DNA from: Streptomyces sp. NBC_00440
Lineage (GTDB): Bacteria; Actinomycetota; Actinomycetes; Streptomycetales; Streptomycetaceae
Direction of reading: 5' to 3'
Assembly (NCBI RefSeq): GCF_036014215.1
Contig: NZ_CP107921.1
Span: forward strand, 4,522,001-4,586,000
Length of the DNA stretch: 64,000 nucleotides
Both the position numbers and the translations under genes were made by a program. The notes under the pieces were generated by a model. It made no database searches and was not told the origin of the DNA. It was given only the letters and a program-made list of their open reading frames with translations. Of this stretch, positions 42,242-51,245 are shown piece after piece (position 1 is the stretch's first letter; each line of letters starts with the position of its first letter).

Positions 42242-42283
42242 CCCCGGCGGACGATCCCCGGCGGACGGACCCTGGCGGATGCG
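42242..42283. repeat. Three 14-bp tandem copies
   Basis: CCCCGGCGGACGAT and two variants run in direct succession with a period of 14 bp, 64 bases before the PP2C start. Confidence 0.8.
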
Positions 42284-42346
42284 CGCGACGCCGGCGCGGC
42301 CGACCATGGAGGTCAGGGCGATCACCGTCCCGTCCCAGGAGGTCCC

Positions 42347-44068
42347 GTGTGCGCCGATGCGCCGGATGTTCCGCCTGTCGAGCCCCCAGAGGGCGTGGAA
42401 TGCCTGGAATCGCTGTTCAGGGGCACCCCGGCGGGTATCTGCGTGCTGGATACCGAGCTGCGCTATCTGTACGTCAACCCGGCACTCGAAGAGATGCACG
42501 GCATTCCGGCGGCCGAACATCTCGGCCGCACCGTGGAGGACATCCTTCCGGAGCTGAACGTGTCCACGGACCTGCTGCGCGGGGCGCTGGCCGACGGCCG
42601 GGCCCGTGAGGTGGCGTCCAGCGGCCGTACGCCCTCGTCGGACCATCCCGGGCTGCGGTTCTGGCAGGGCGCATGTCACCGCGTCGAACAGGACGGGGAG
42701 GTCCGCGGGCTCGTCCTGATCATGCTGGAGGTCCTGGCGCCGCGCCGCCGGCATGCGGAGTACGAACGGGTCAGCCGGCATCTGACGATGCTCGACACGG
42801 CGACGAACCGGATCGGCACCACACTCGACATGAACACCACCTGCCGGGAGCTGGCCGAGTTCGTGGTCCCCGAGCTCGCCGACGTGGCGAGTGTCGAGGT
42901 GTCCGTACCGGAGATCGGCCATCCGGTCCGGCCGCCGCCCGCCGGGGTGGCCCGGCTGCGCAGAGCGGGCATGGCGGCCGTACCGGGTCTCGCGGAAGCG
43001 GTACGGCAGTTCGGGGAACCGGGGCAGTACGCCGACTACCAGGACGGCGGAGCCATCCCGGTCTGTCTGGAGACGAACCAGCCCGTCGTGCAGAACCTCT
43101 CCACCGACGCCCAGCTGACCGCGTCCGCCCCCAGCCCCGAGCGGGTCGCCGTCTACCGCGCGCTCGGCTTCCACTCCGTGTGCATCGTGCCGCTCACCTC
43201 CCGGGGCCGTCCGCTGGGCTGCCTGGCACTCGTACGGGCCGGGGACTCGCCGGCCTTCACCGACCAGGACGTGGCGGTCGCCAGGGAGCTCGCGGTCCGG
43301 GCCGCCGTCGACCTCGACCACGCCCGCCGCTACACGCGTGAGCACGGCATCGCCCTGGAACTCCAGCGCGCCCTGCTCTCCGAGCCGCGCGAACCGCACC
43401 CGCACATCGAGGTCGCCACCCGCTATCTGCCGGTCGGCCAGGGCGCGGAGGTCGGCGGCGACTGGTTCGACGTCGTACCCCTGTCGGACGCCCGCCATCT
43501 GAAGGTCATGGGCGATGTGATGGGGCACGGGGTGGAGGCGGCCGTGGCGATGAGCCACTACCGGTCCATGGTGAGGCTCCTCGCCCAGGACGAACTGCCG
43601 CCGCACGTCATCCTGGAACGGCTCGACCTGATGGTGGAGAAGGCGGGCATCGACCGGGCCGCCACCTGTCTGCTTGCGGTCGTGGACCGCTTCCGGGGGG
43701 AGTGCCAGGTGGCCAGCGCCGGTCATCTGCCGCCGGTGTTCATCGACCGCGGAGCGGGCGCCGTGATCGCCGGGATACCGGTCGGGCCGCCGCTCGGCAC
43801 GGGGCTCGGCGGCTACCGGACCGCCTCGCTGCCCTGCGGCCCGGGAACCGTGCTGTTCATGTACACCGACGGCCTGGTGGAACGCAGGGACGAGGACATC
43901 GATGTGTCCGTCAACCGGCTGGCCGACCTGCGGCTGCCGGTCGGCGGGACCCTGGAGGGCCTGCTCGACGAGGTGCTCGACCGGTTCGGCCGGGACGCCA
44001 CGGACGACATCGCGGTCCTCGCGTCCCGGATCCGCTCGGGGCGGACCCAGGGAGTGTCTGAGAAGTAG
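42347..44068 (+). CDS. PAS-GAF-PP2C serine phosphatase (SpoIIE/RsbU-like)
   Basis: Signalling phosphatase of 573 residues. The GTG start follows AGGAGG. Domains: PAS (about 18-130, with LDTELRYLYVNPALEEMHG), GAF (about 150-320) and PP2C/SpoIIE phosphatase (about 345-560). Phosphatase metal-binding motifs are visible: VGGDWFDVV, GDVMGHGVEAA, and TDGLVERRDEDID. Such proteins dephosphorylate anti-anti-sigma factors and so switch sigma factors in response to signals sensed by the PAS/GAF domains. No anti-sigma or anti-anti-sigma gene is adjacent. The stop codon is part of a terminator hairpin. Confidence 0.94.
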   Translation: MCADAPDVPPVEPPEGVECLESLFRGTPAGICVLDTELRYLYVNPALEEMHGIPAAEHLGRTVEDILPELNVSTDLLRGALADGRAREVASSGRTPSSDHPGLRFWQGACHRVEQDGEVRGLVLIMLEVLAPRRRHAEYERVSRHLTMLDTATNRIGTTLDMNTTCRELAEFVVPELADVASVEVSVPEIGHPVRPPPAGVARLRRAGMAAVPGLAEAVRQFGEPGQYADYQDGGAIPVCLETNQPVVQNLSTDAQLTASAPSPERVAVYRALGFHSVCIVPLTSRGRPLGCLALVRAGDSPAFTDQDVAVARELAVRAAVDLDHARRYTREHGIALELQRALLSEPREPHPHIEVATRYLPVGQGAEVGGDWFDVVPLSDARHLKVMGDVMGHGVEAAVAMSHYRSMVRLLAQDELPPHVILERLDLMVEKAGIDRAATCLLAVVDRFRGECQVASAGHLPPVFIDRGAGAVIAGIPVGPPLGTGLGGYRTASLPCGPGTVLFMYTDGLVERRDEDIDVSVNRLADLRLPVGGTLEGLLDEVLDRFGRDATDDIAVLASRIRSGRTQGVSEK

Positions 44069-44112
44069 CGTCGTCTGCCCGGAGGGCGCGACAGACGGGA
44101 CTTCTCAAACAC
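44054..44112. terminator. Bidirectional terminator between PP2C and dps
   Basis: GTGTCTGAGAAGT (44054-44066) pairs with ACTTCTCAAACAC (44100-44112) with one mismatch, with further pairing GTCTG/CAGAC inside. It lies between two convergent genes and overlaps the PP2C stop. Confidence 0.8.
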
Positions 44113-44165
44113 AACCCAGGGGTAGGGCGGCGGCTCGGTAGTCGGCGAGGGAGGGCGGGGCCGGG

Positions 44166-44639
44166 TCAGACGTTCTCCGCCTGGAACATCCAGCGCTGCT
44201 TCTCCAGCTCGGCGGTCAGCCCGATCAGCAGGTCCTGCGACACCGGGTCCGCCTGCTCGGTCGCCGCGATCCCGGCGCGCAGCCGGGTGATCGTGCCACC
44301 CAGTGCGTCCACCAGGAGCGCCACGACGTCGTCGTCGGGTGTCCAGCCGGTGGCGGGCTCGGGCAGCTCACTCGTCTTGGCCAGCGCGGTGATGCGCCCG
44401 TCCGGCGGCACGCCGATGGCCGAGGACCGCTCGGCGACCGTGTCCGCGTAGTCGCGGGCCGTGGTGACCACCTCGTCCAGCTGGAGGTGGATGGAGCGGA
44501 AACGCGGCCCCACCACGGTCCAGTGCGCCTGCTTCGCGAGGAGGGAGAGGCCGAGCAGATCGACCAGGGCGTCCTGGAGCGCCTTCCCGGTGGTCTCACG
44601 TGCCGGGTCGGGCAGGGTGCTCTTCACGGTGGCAGTCAT
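44166..44639 (-). CDS. dps: Dps-family ferritin-like protein
   Basis: DNA-protection and iron-storage protein of 157 residues. The ferroxidase ligands of the Dps family are visible in KQAHWTVVGPRFRSIHLQLDEVV (two histidines, Asp/Glu). The C-terminal helix ends with LEKQRWMFQAENV. Dps assembles as a dodecamer, oxidises Fe(II) with peroxide and coats DNA in stationary phase and stress. It has a GGAGTG site and is a single gene flanked by terminators. Confidence 0.94.
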   Translation of the reverse strand: MTATVKSTLPDPARETTGKALQDALVDLLGLSLLAKQAHWTVVGPRFRSIHLQLDEVVTTARDYADTVAERSSAIGVPPDGRITALAKTSELPEPATGWTPDDDVVALLVDALGGTITRLRAGIAATEQADPVSQDLLIGLTAELEKQRWMFQAENV

Positions 44640-44739
44640 GGTGCGTGCACTCCTTGCGTCGATTCGCTGTTCGCTTGCTGTCTGCTCGTCCCTCCGCGTA
44701 CCCGACGGCCCGGCGAACAGTCGTCGCGGTGCGAACCGG

Positions 44740-46422
44740 TCATTTCGCGTCGGCGTAGCACTTCACCACCGCCGTCGTGAACGGGAACCGCACCGGCGTC
44801 TCCCCGAAGGCGATCCGCCCGGCCAGCTCACCGGCCGCGCGGATCGCCTCGACCACCTGTGGCGCCTCGTCCCGCGGGCAGTGCACGATCACCTCGTCGT
44901 GCTGGAAGAAGACCAGCTCGGCGCGGAGCCCCGCGGTGTGCAGAGCGCGGCGCAGCGCGGCCAGCATCAGCAGCGCCCAGTCGGCCGCGCTGCCCTGGAC
45001 CACGAAGTTCCGGGTGAACCGGCCCCAGGCGCGGGCGTCCGACGAGCGGGGTCCGGCCTCCGGGAACCGGCCGTGGGGCGGGTCCTCCTGCGGGATGCCC
45101 GCTTCGTCGCCGTCCTCGGCCCCGGCCGCCGGTGGACTCGTCCGCCCCAGCCAGGTCCGTACGAGCCGCCCCTCCTCGCCCGCCTTCGCCGCGTCGTCGA
45201 CGTAGGCCACGGCTGCCGGGAACCGGCGCCGCAGCGCCGCGAGGTTCTTCAGGCCGTCCCCCGAGGTCTGGCCGTAGACCGCGCCGAGCAGTGCGAGCTT
45301 GGCGTGGTCGCGGTCCCCGCTGAACGCCCGGTCGGAGAGGGCCGAGTACAGATCCCTGTCCTGTCCTGCCACCTCCATCAGGCCCCGGTCGCGGGAGACC
45401 GCCGCCAGCACCCGGGGCTCCATCTGGTCGGCGTCGGCCACCACCAGACGCCAGCCCTCGTCCGCGACGACCGCCCGCCGGATCACCTTCGGGATCTGAA
45501 GTGCCCCGCCGCCATTGGTGGTCCACCGCCCGGAGACCGTCCCGCCCGGCTGGTACTCCGGGCGGAAACGCCCGTCCCGCACCCAGTCCTGGAGCCAGCT
45601 CCAGCCGTTGGCCGTCCAGATCCGGTACAGCTTCTTGTACTGGAGGAGGGGTCGCACCGCCGGATGCGCGATGCCCTCGATCTCCCAGCGGCGGGTCGAC
45701 TTCACCTTGATCCCGGCCTGGGCGAACGCCTTGATGACATCGGCGGGCAGCTCCGGTCTGACCCGGCGTCCGAAGGCCGCCGACACCTCGTCCGCCAGCT
45801 CCGCCATCCGGCGCGGCTCGCCGCCGCCCGCATACCGCTCGCCGAGCAGCTCGTCCAGGACGGCCCGGTGCACATCCGCCCGCCAGGGCAGCCCGTCCCG
45901 GTGCATCTCGGCCGCCACCAGCATCCCCGCCGACTCCGACGCGGTCAGCAGCCGCATCCGGTCCGGGTGGGTGGTGGTCCCGTACCGGACGAGCTGGTCC
46001 GCGTACACCTCCAGGAGCGCGCCGAACTCCATGGGGACGGGGGCCGGTTCGAAGAGGGAGGACTGTGCGCCGGGCTCGGCCGACCGGGGGCGCGGATCGG
46101 GCGGCACGGGCGCCCGGTGCAGCCGGGCCCAGGCCGCCGCAGCGGACCGTGGCTCGCCGTACCGCCCGTCGTGGCCGAGCAGCAGCAGCTCCGCGTCCTC
46201 GATGTCGTAACACCGCTCGACCCGCACCCCGGCGGCGAGCAGCCGCGGATAGATCTCGGCGGTCGAGCGCCACACCCACCGCCCGACATCCGGCCGGGCC
46301 CGCACCGCCTCGGCCAGGTCCGGCTCGAACACCACGTCCCCGGTGGGCAGCCCGTCTCCGCCGAGTGGCGCGAGGTGTGCCCCGCCGCCCTCCGCCGTCG
46401 CCAGAGCCCACCGATCGGTCAT
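44740..46422 (-). CDS. Actinobacterial bifunctional 3'-5' exonuclease/DNA polymerase (PolA-like)
   Basis: Family-A polymerase of 560 residues, shorter than PolI. The ATG at 46422 is used; the frame runs open far upstream through another gene without support. The N-terminal part (about 1-180) is a reduced 3'-5' exonuclease-like domain. The polymerase motifs are present: motif A ADADQMEPR, motif B KLALLGAVYGQ and motif C FFQHDEVIVH. There is no 5'-3' exonuclease domain. This type is widespread in actinobacteria beside normal PolA; a repair role is inferred. The start region suggests CACACT 7 bases before the ATG. Confidence 0.9.
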   Translation of the reverse strand: MTDRWALATAEGGGAHLAPLGGDGLPTGDVVFEPDLAEAVRARPDVGRWVWRSTAEIYPRLLAAGVRVERCYDIEDAELLLLGHDGRYGEPRSAAAAWARLHRAPVPPDPRPRSAEPGAQSSLFEPAPVPMEFGALLEVYADQLVRYGTTTHPDRMRLLTASESAGMLVAAEMHRDGLPWRADVHRAVLDELLGERYAGGGEPRRMAELADEVSAAFGRRVRPELPADVIKAFAQAGIKVKSTRRWEIEGIAHPAVRPLLQYKKLYRIWTANGWSWLQDWVRDGRFRPEYQPGGTVSGRWTTNGGGALQIPKVIRRAVVADEGWRLVVADADQMEPRVLAAVSRDRGLMEVAGQDRDLYSALSDRAFSGDRDHAKLALLGAVYGQTSGDGLKNLAALRRRFPAAVAYVDDAAKAGEEGRLVRTWLGRTSPPAAGAEDGDEAGIPQEDPPHGRFPEAGPRSSDARAWGRFTRNFVVQGSAADWALLMLAALRRALHTAGLRAELVFFQHDEVIVHCPRDEAPQVVEAIRAAGELAGRIAFGETPVRFPFTTAVVKCYADAK

Positions 46423-46612
46423 GCGATCGAGTGTGGCAGCCGCCACTGACAATCGGCCGGATGCCGCGGTGGGGCACGGTGAGGGGGCTTCGGCCGCCGG
46501 GCAACGACTGCGTACGGGCGGCACTTGTACCGGCCCCGGTCCGTTCGGACGGGTGGAACCGTGTGGAAGACGGGCGGGGCCGGGAACGATAGGGCGACTG
46601 ACTCTGCGACTG

Positions 46613-46668
46613 GCTTCGCGGCTTCGCGGCTTCGCGGCTTTGCGACTTCGAGACTTCGAGACTTTGCG
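46613..46668. repeat. Array of 8-bp tandem units before the oxidoreductase gene
   Basis: Seven 8-bp units (GCTTCGCG three times, then GCTTTGCG, ACTTCGAG twice and ACTTTGCG) run without gaps, ending just before the ribosome binding site of the next gene. The units drift by single base changes. Confidence 0.9.
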
Positions 46669-46686
46669 ACTGACGGAGGAGATTCC

Positions 46687-47598
46687 ATGAAAGCGATCGT
46701 GTTCGAGGAGTTCGGCGGCCCCGAGGTGCTCCGGCTCAAAGAGACCGCCGAGCCGCACGCGGGGCCCGGCCAGGTCCGTCTGAAGGTGGCCGCCGCCGGG
46801 GTCAACGCCCTCGACTACAAGATCCGCAGCGGCTGGGCGGAGGAATTCTTCCCGACCGCGCTGCCCGCGATCCCGGGGTCGGAGGTCGCCGGGACCGTGG
46901 ACGAGATCGGTGAGGGCGTCACCGGGACCGCGGTCGGCGACGAGGTGGTGGGCTGGAGCGTCATGGGTGGGTACGCGCCCTACGCACTCGTCGAGACCTT
47001 CGCGCCCAAGCCCGACGCGCTCCCCTGGGAGTCGGCGGTCGCGCTGCCGGTGGCCGGTGAGACATCGCAGCGCGTCCTGAACCTGCTGGAGCTGAAGAAC
47101 GGCGAGACGCTGCTCGTCAACGGCGGTGCGGGGGCGGTCGGTTCGATCGCCGTCCAGCTCGCGGCGGCCCGGGGCGCGACGGTCATCGCCACCGGGTCCG
47201 AGGCCAGCCACGACTTCCTGCGGGAGCTCGGCGCGACGCCCGTGACATACGGCGAAGGGCTCGTGGAGCGGGTCCGCGCGGTCGCCCCGCAGGGGGTGGA
47301 CGCGGTCTTCGACATCGCGGGCAAGGGGGCGCTCCCGGACGCGATCGAACTGCGCGGCGGTACGACGGACCGCGTCGTCACGATCGCCGACCCGGCGGCG
47401 CGGGAGCTGGGTGTGGTCTTCAGCGGGGGCTCCATGTCCGCCGACGCGGCGGAGGACCTGGCGGAGCAGGCCCTGCTGGCGGCGGACGGCACGCTGCGTG
47501 TGGAGGTGGCGAAGGTGCTTCCGCTGGAGCAGGCCGCGCAGGCGCAGACGCTGAGCGAGGAGGGGCATGTACGGGGGAAGCTGGTGCTGAGGGTGTGA
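46687..47598 (+). CDS. NADP-dependent zinc-less alcohol dehydrogenase / quinone oxidoreductase family
   Basis: Medium-chain reductase of 303 residues. The ATG at 46687 follows ACGGAGGAG. Typical features: MKAIVFEEFGGPEVL at the N-terminus, PAIPGSEVAGTVDEIG, and the NADP-binding LLVNGGAGAVGSIAVQLAAARG. There are no structural-zinc cysteines, so it belongs to the quinone-oxidoreductase type. It is transcribed divergently from the polymerase and ends at a very strong terminator. The substrate is unknown. Confidence 0.93.
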   Translation: MKAIVFEEFGGPEVLRLKETAEPHAGPGQVRLKVAAAGVNALDYKIRSGWAEEFFPTALPAIPGSEVAGTVDEIGEGVTGTAVGDEVVGWSVMGGYAPYALVETFAPKPDALPWESAVALPVAGETSQRVLNLLELKNGETLLVNGGAGAVGSIAVQLAAARGATVIATGSEASHDFLRELGATPVTYGEGLVERVRAVAPQGVDAVFDIAGKGALPDAIELRGGTTDRVVTIADPAARELGVVFSGGSMSADAAEDLAEQALLAADGTLRVEVAKVLPLEQAAQAQTLSEEGHVRGKLVLRV

Positions 47599-47604
47599 GG
47601 CGGC

Positions 47605-47645
47605 GACGGATTCTCTGTCCACAGGCTGTGGACAGAGAATCCGTC
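47605..47645 (+). terminator. Perfect 19-bp hairpin terminator
   Basis: GACGGATTCTCTGTCCACA (47605-47623) is exactly complementary to 47627-47645 with a 3-base loop, six bases after the oxidoreductase stop. Confidence 0.92.
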
Positions 47646-47705
47646 GGGCTTCACGGCCCGGGGTGCCCCCTACGGCGGTGCCGGCCGAGACCTACCCTTG
47701 GCCGC

Positions 47706-47735
47706 ATGGAGACTGGCGGTATGGAGACTGGCCGC
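47706..47735. repeat. 15-bp tandem duplication
   Basis: A unit beginning ATGGAGACTGGC occurs at 47706-47720 and 47721-47735 with minor change at its end, in the leader of the DUF2786 gene. Its ATGs are not in the reading frame of that gene. Confidence 0.8.
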
Positions 47736-47761
47736 AGGGATGCCGGGCGCGGGGACAACGT

Positions 47762-48892
47762 ATGGAATCGGTGACCGACCGGGCCTTCGCCGCCGCCCTC
47801 TACAGCGAGAGTGACGCGGGCCTGGACACCGGAGCCTCCCTGCTCGCCGCCGACCCGGCCGCCGACGCGGAGGTGGGGAGGCGCGGCGAGGAGTTCCTGC
47901 GCCGGGCCTGGCAGCGGGGGTGGCAGCCCGCCGATGTCGTACGGCTCGTCCGGCGTGATCTGGCCGACCGGCACGTCCGGCTGCTCTCGGCGCTGATCAC
48001 GGCGGAGGTACGGGCGTACAAGCGGCTGCCGCCGCGCTGGCAGACCCAGCTGGACGAACTGGCCGCACCGCCCTGGGAGGCCGACCGCTTCTCGTACGCG
48101 ACCGCGCTCCTGGAGCTGTACCGGCTGCTCCTGCGCCTCCCGGCCATCGAACCGGTGGGCCCCGCGCCGGGCGCCGACGTACTTCTCCCGCCCCACCACC
48201 ACGCCGAGCCGCGGACGCTCGGCCGGATCCGGGCGCTGCTCGCCAAGGCCGAGGCGACGGACTACGCGGCGGAGGCCGAGGCGCTCAGCGGGAAGGCGCA
48301 GGAGCTGATGGCCCGGCACAGCATCGACGAGGCGCGGCTCGCGGCCGACGGGCACGGTACGGACACCCCGGCGGCCTGCCGCATCGGCGTCGACGCCCCG
48401 TACGAGACGGCCAAGGCGGTCCTGCTCGACGCGGTCGCCACCGCGAACCGCTGCCGCGCGGTGTGGAACAGCGCGTTCGGCTTCTCCACGGTCGTCGGCT
48501 TCGAGCCCGACCTGGAGGTCGTCGAACTGCTCCACACCTCACTCCTGGTCCAGGGGGCGGCGGCGATGACCCGCGCGGAGGCGGCGCAGCGCGCGGGCGG
48601 GCGCAAGCGGACCAAGACGTTCCGGCAGTCGTTCCTGGCGGCGTACGCCAGCAGGCTCGGCCACCGGCTCGCCCGGACGGCGGACGAGGTGACGGCGGAG
48701 GCCGCGGGCTCGCTGCTGCCCGTGCTCGCGGAGCGGGACGTGGCGGTGGTGTCGGAGGCGGACCGGATGTTCCCCGAGACGACCGTGAGCCGGGTGCGGG
48801 GCGTCACGGACGAGGCGGGCTGGCTGGACGGCACGGCGGCGGCGGACGCGGCGGGGCTGGGGCCGAAGGCCCGGCTGGAGCCGGGGGCCTGA
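47762..48892 (+). CDS. DUF2786 domain protein
   Basis: A 376-residue protein. The ATG at 47762 is preferred over an in-frame codon 33 residues upstream because a GGGGAC site precedes it. The recognisable DUF2786 segment lies in the middle, about residues 140-180 (TLGRIRALLAKAEATDYAAEAEALSGKAQELM, then ARHSID). The flanking regions are helical, and no catalytic motif can be named. This domain is common in streptomycetes and its function is unknown. It is alone between a terminator and a minisatellite. Confidence 0.82.
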   Translation: MESVTDRAFAAALYSESDAGLDTGASLLAADPAADAEVGRRGEEFLRRAWQRGWQPADVVRLVRRDLADRHVRLLSALITAEVRAYKRLPPRWQTQLDELAAPPWEADRFSYATALLELYRLLLRLPAIEPVGPAPGADVLLPPHHHAEPRTLGRIRALLAKAEATDYAAEAEALSGKAQELMARHSIDEARLAADGHGTDTPAACRIGVDAPYETAKAVLLDAVATANRCRAVWNSAFGFSTVVGFEPDLEVVELLHTSLLVQGAAAMTRAEAAQRAGGRKRTKTFRQSFLAAYASRLGHRLARTADEVTAEAAGSLLPVLAERDVAVVSEADRMFPETTVSRVRGVTDEAGWLDGTAAADAAGLGPKARLEPGA

Positions 48893-48966
48893 CGGCGGAG
48901 GCCGTCCCCGGCCCCAACGGCCAGGTGCGGGCGGCCCTCCCCCGCGGGCGAGCCCCGCCCGGCACC

Positions 48967-49094
48967 CCAGCACTCCAGCACTCCAGCACTCCAGCACTCC
49001 AGCACTCCAGCACTCCAGCACTCCAGCACTCCAGCGCCCCAGCGCCCCAGCACTCCAGCACCCCAGCGCCCCAGCGCCCCAGCGCCCCAGCGCC
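48967..49094. repeat. Minisatellite of sixteen 8-bp CCAGCACT/CCAGCGCC units
   Basis: Sixteen uninterrupted 8-bp units: eight CCAGCACT, two CCAGCGCC, CCAGCACT, CCAGCACC and four CCAGCGCC. The blocks of identical variants indicate growth by slippage or unequal exchange. The period is not a multiple of 3 and it lies between genes. Confidence 0.95.
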
Positions 49095-49147
49095 CCAGCC
49101 TTCCCCCCCCCGCACTTCCATGCGCCCGATATGCCCCCATATCCCGT

Positions 49148-49153
49148 TACTCT
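49148..49153 (+). promoter_or_regulatory. Candidate -10 of a leaderless FUSC transcript
   Basis: TACTCT ends 7 bases before the ATG at 49161 with no Shine-Dalgarno sequence between. A -35 is not obvious. Confidence 0.45.
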
Positions 49154-49160
49154 CAGACCC

Positions 49161-51245
49161 ATGACCTGGCTCCGGGCCCTGTACGCCACCGCCCGCTCCG
49201 GGCTGACGATCGAACGGCGGCGCCTGGAACCGCTCATCGCCTTCCGCGGCGCCGCGGGCCTCGCCCTGGTCGTCCTGCTCAGCCTCGACCTCTTCGGCCC
49301 CGCCGTCGCGGCGAGTTCCGCCTTCGGCGCCTACCAGGCCGCCATCGCCAGCTTCCAGCGCAGCTGGCGCGCCCGGCCCGTCCTGGCGTTGTTCTCGGGC
49401 GGGACGCTGGCCGTGTCGACCTTCCTCGGCTATCTCTCCGGCGTGCACACCGCGCTGTTCATGACGCTGATCGCGCTCTGGGCGTTCGTGGCGGGGCTGG
49501 CCTGGGCCGTGGGTCCCACCGCGGGCATCATCGCTGCCTCCAACGTCGCGATGATGCTGGTGACCGTCACCCTCCCCACCTCCGTGCTGGCCGCCGCAGG
49601 CCACGCCGCGATCATCGCCTGTGGCGCGGTCGTCCAGGCCGGCCTGATCGTCCTCTTCCCCGTCCGCCGGTGGGGAGCCCAGCGCGACGCCCTCGCCGAC
49701 GCGCTGGCCGCCGAGGCCGACTACGCACGCAGGCTGCGCCAGGACCCGATCGCCCCCTTCGACCCGGAGCCGTTCGTGACGGCCCGCAGCGCCGCCGCCG
49801 TCACCCGCCGGGAGGCCCGCAGGCGCCCCGCCGAACTGCACGGCACCCGCGGCCTCGCCGAGCGGGTCAGGCCCGTGCTCGCCTCCCTCGCCGACCCGGC
49901 CGTCGGCGCCGCTGCCGAGGGCCCCGAACGCGACCGGGTGCGCGAACTCCTGGCCGCCGCAGGCTCCGTACTGGACTCCGCCGCCCACGCCGTCCGGCAC
50001 GGCGAACCGGTGGTCATCTCCGCCCCGGCCCTCGCCGTACTGGAGGCCCCCGACAACCCCGACGTGCTCACCGGACCCGCCCGCCGGGCCGGCGCCCGGC
50101 TGGCGACCCTGCTCCGCGACGTCGTCGAGACGGCGCAGGGCGAGGGCACCACGAACGACACCGAGCCGCTGGTACGGCCCACGCTGGTGCGGATGGCCCC
50201 GGTCGTGCTGCGGACCATGCGCAAGGAACTGCACAGCCACGACTCAGCGGTCCTGCGCCACGCGATCCGCACCGCGGTGGTCGCGGCGGTGGGCTATCTC
50301 ATCGGCGTCGCCCTGCCGTTCGGGCATGGCTACTGGGTGCCGCTGGCCTCCGTGATGGTGATGCGCCCGGCCTTCGCCCAGACGTACGGCCGCGCCGTCG
50401 CGCGCTTCGGCGGCACGCTCGTCGGGGTGTCGGTCGCCACCGCGGTCGTCCAGCTGGCGCATCCCGGGCCGTACCCGTCCGGGGCGCTCGCGGTGGTCTG
50501 CGCGGGGCTGATGTTCCTCCTGATGCGCACGGGGTACGCGGCCGGCTCGGCCTGCGTCTCCGCCTATGTGGTCTTCCTGCTCGGCATGAGCGGACTCGAC
50601 GTCGGCCAGACCGTCCGGGACCGGGTGCTGCTCACCCTGATCGGCGGACTGCTCGCGATGGTCGCGTACGCCGTCTATCCGGCCTGGGAGACACCCAGGC
50701 TGCGCAACCGGCTCGCCGACTGGCTGCTCGCCGACGGCCGTTACGCGGCGGCGGTCGTCGCGCACTACGCCGACCCGGCCGGCGCCCGCAGGACCGATGT
50801 CCGGGACGCGGTGCTGGCCGCGCGCACCGCCAGGATCGCCTGGCAGGAGGCGGTGGAGCGGGCCACCCACGAACCGGTGCGCCACCGCGGCCTGTCCAGG
50901 TCGGCAGCCGCCGACGCGGAGGAGGCGATGGCACAACTGGGCCGGGCCGCCATGCTGATGGAGGCCCATCTGCCCAGCCGCTCCACCACCCCCGTACCGG
51001 ACGCGCGCGACGTCGCGCAGGCGCTGCTGCACGCGGTCGAGCGGGGCGCCAAGGACATCCGGCAGCGGCGCGTACCGCACTGGGACGAGGTGCGCGAGAA
51101 CCTCGAAGCGTGGGACGGCGAAGGCGTACCCGACCAGGTCGTACGCAGCGGGGCGGGGCTGCTGCTCGACACCCTCGACGAACTCACCGCGGCCCTGGAC
51201 GAGGAGCCGCCCCGCCCGCGGCCCGATCCGGACGACAGCCCCTAG
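49161..51245 (+). CDS. FUSC-family membrane protein (aromatic acid exporter-like)
   Basis: A 694-residue membrane protein with two blocks of hydrophobic helices (about 30-175 and 370-515), each followed by a long cytosolic region, the arrangement of FUSC/YccS/AaeB-type proteins. The second block carries HGYWVPLASVMVMRP and FAQTYGRAVARFGGTLVG, a known FUSC signature. Exporters of this type remove aromatic or other organic acids, but the substrate here is unknown. The ATG at 49161 is chosen over an in-frame codon 10 residues upstream because of the leaderless geometry. It ends just before a convergent lipoprotein gene. Confidence 0.88.
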   Translation: MTWLRALYATARSGLTIERRRLEPLIAFRGAAGLALVVLLSLDLFGPAVAASSAFGAYQAAIASFQRSWRARPVLALFSGGTLAVSTFLGYLSGVHTALFMTLIALWAFVAGLAWAVGPTAGIIAASNVAMMLVTVTLPTSVLAAAGHAAIIACGAVVQAGLIVLFPVRRWGAQRDALADALAAEADYARRLRQDPIAPFDPEPFVTARSAAAVTRREARRRPAELHGTRGLAERVRPVLASLADPAVGAAAEGPERDRVRELLAAAGSVLDSAAHAVRHGEPVVISAPALAVLEAPDNPDVLTGPARRAGARLATLLRDVVETAQGEGTTNDTEPLVRPTLVRMAPVVLRTMRKELHSHDSAVLRHAIRTAVVAAVGYLIGVALPFGHGYWVPLASVMVMRPAFAQTYGRAVARFGGTLVGVSVATAVVQLAHPGPYPSGALAVVCAGLMFLLMRTGYAAGSACVSAYVVFLLGMSGLDVGQTVRDRVLLTLIGGLLAMVAYAVYPAWETPRLRNRLADWLLADGRYAAAVVAHYADPAGARRTDVRDAVLAARTARIAWQEAVERATHEPVRHRGLSRSAAADAEEAMAQLGRAAMLMEAHLPSRSTTPVPDARDVAQALLHAVERGAKDIRQRRVPHWDEVRENLEAWDGEGVPDQVVRSGAGLLLDTLDELTAALDEEPPRPRPDPDDSP

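Noticed and set aside
40653..42557. A 634-codon plus-strand frame over the aldo/keto reductase
   Set aside because: Antisense shadow of a clearly identified reductase, low-complexity product.
44740..47622. A 960-residue polymerase from the full open frame
   Set aside because: The upstream 400 codons are antisense to the quinone-oxidoreductase-like gene; the ATG at 46422 gives the usual 560-residue family length.
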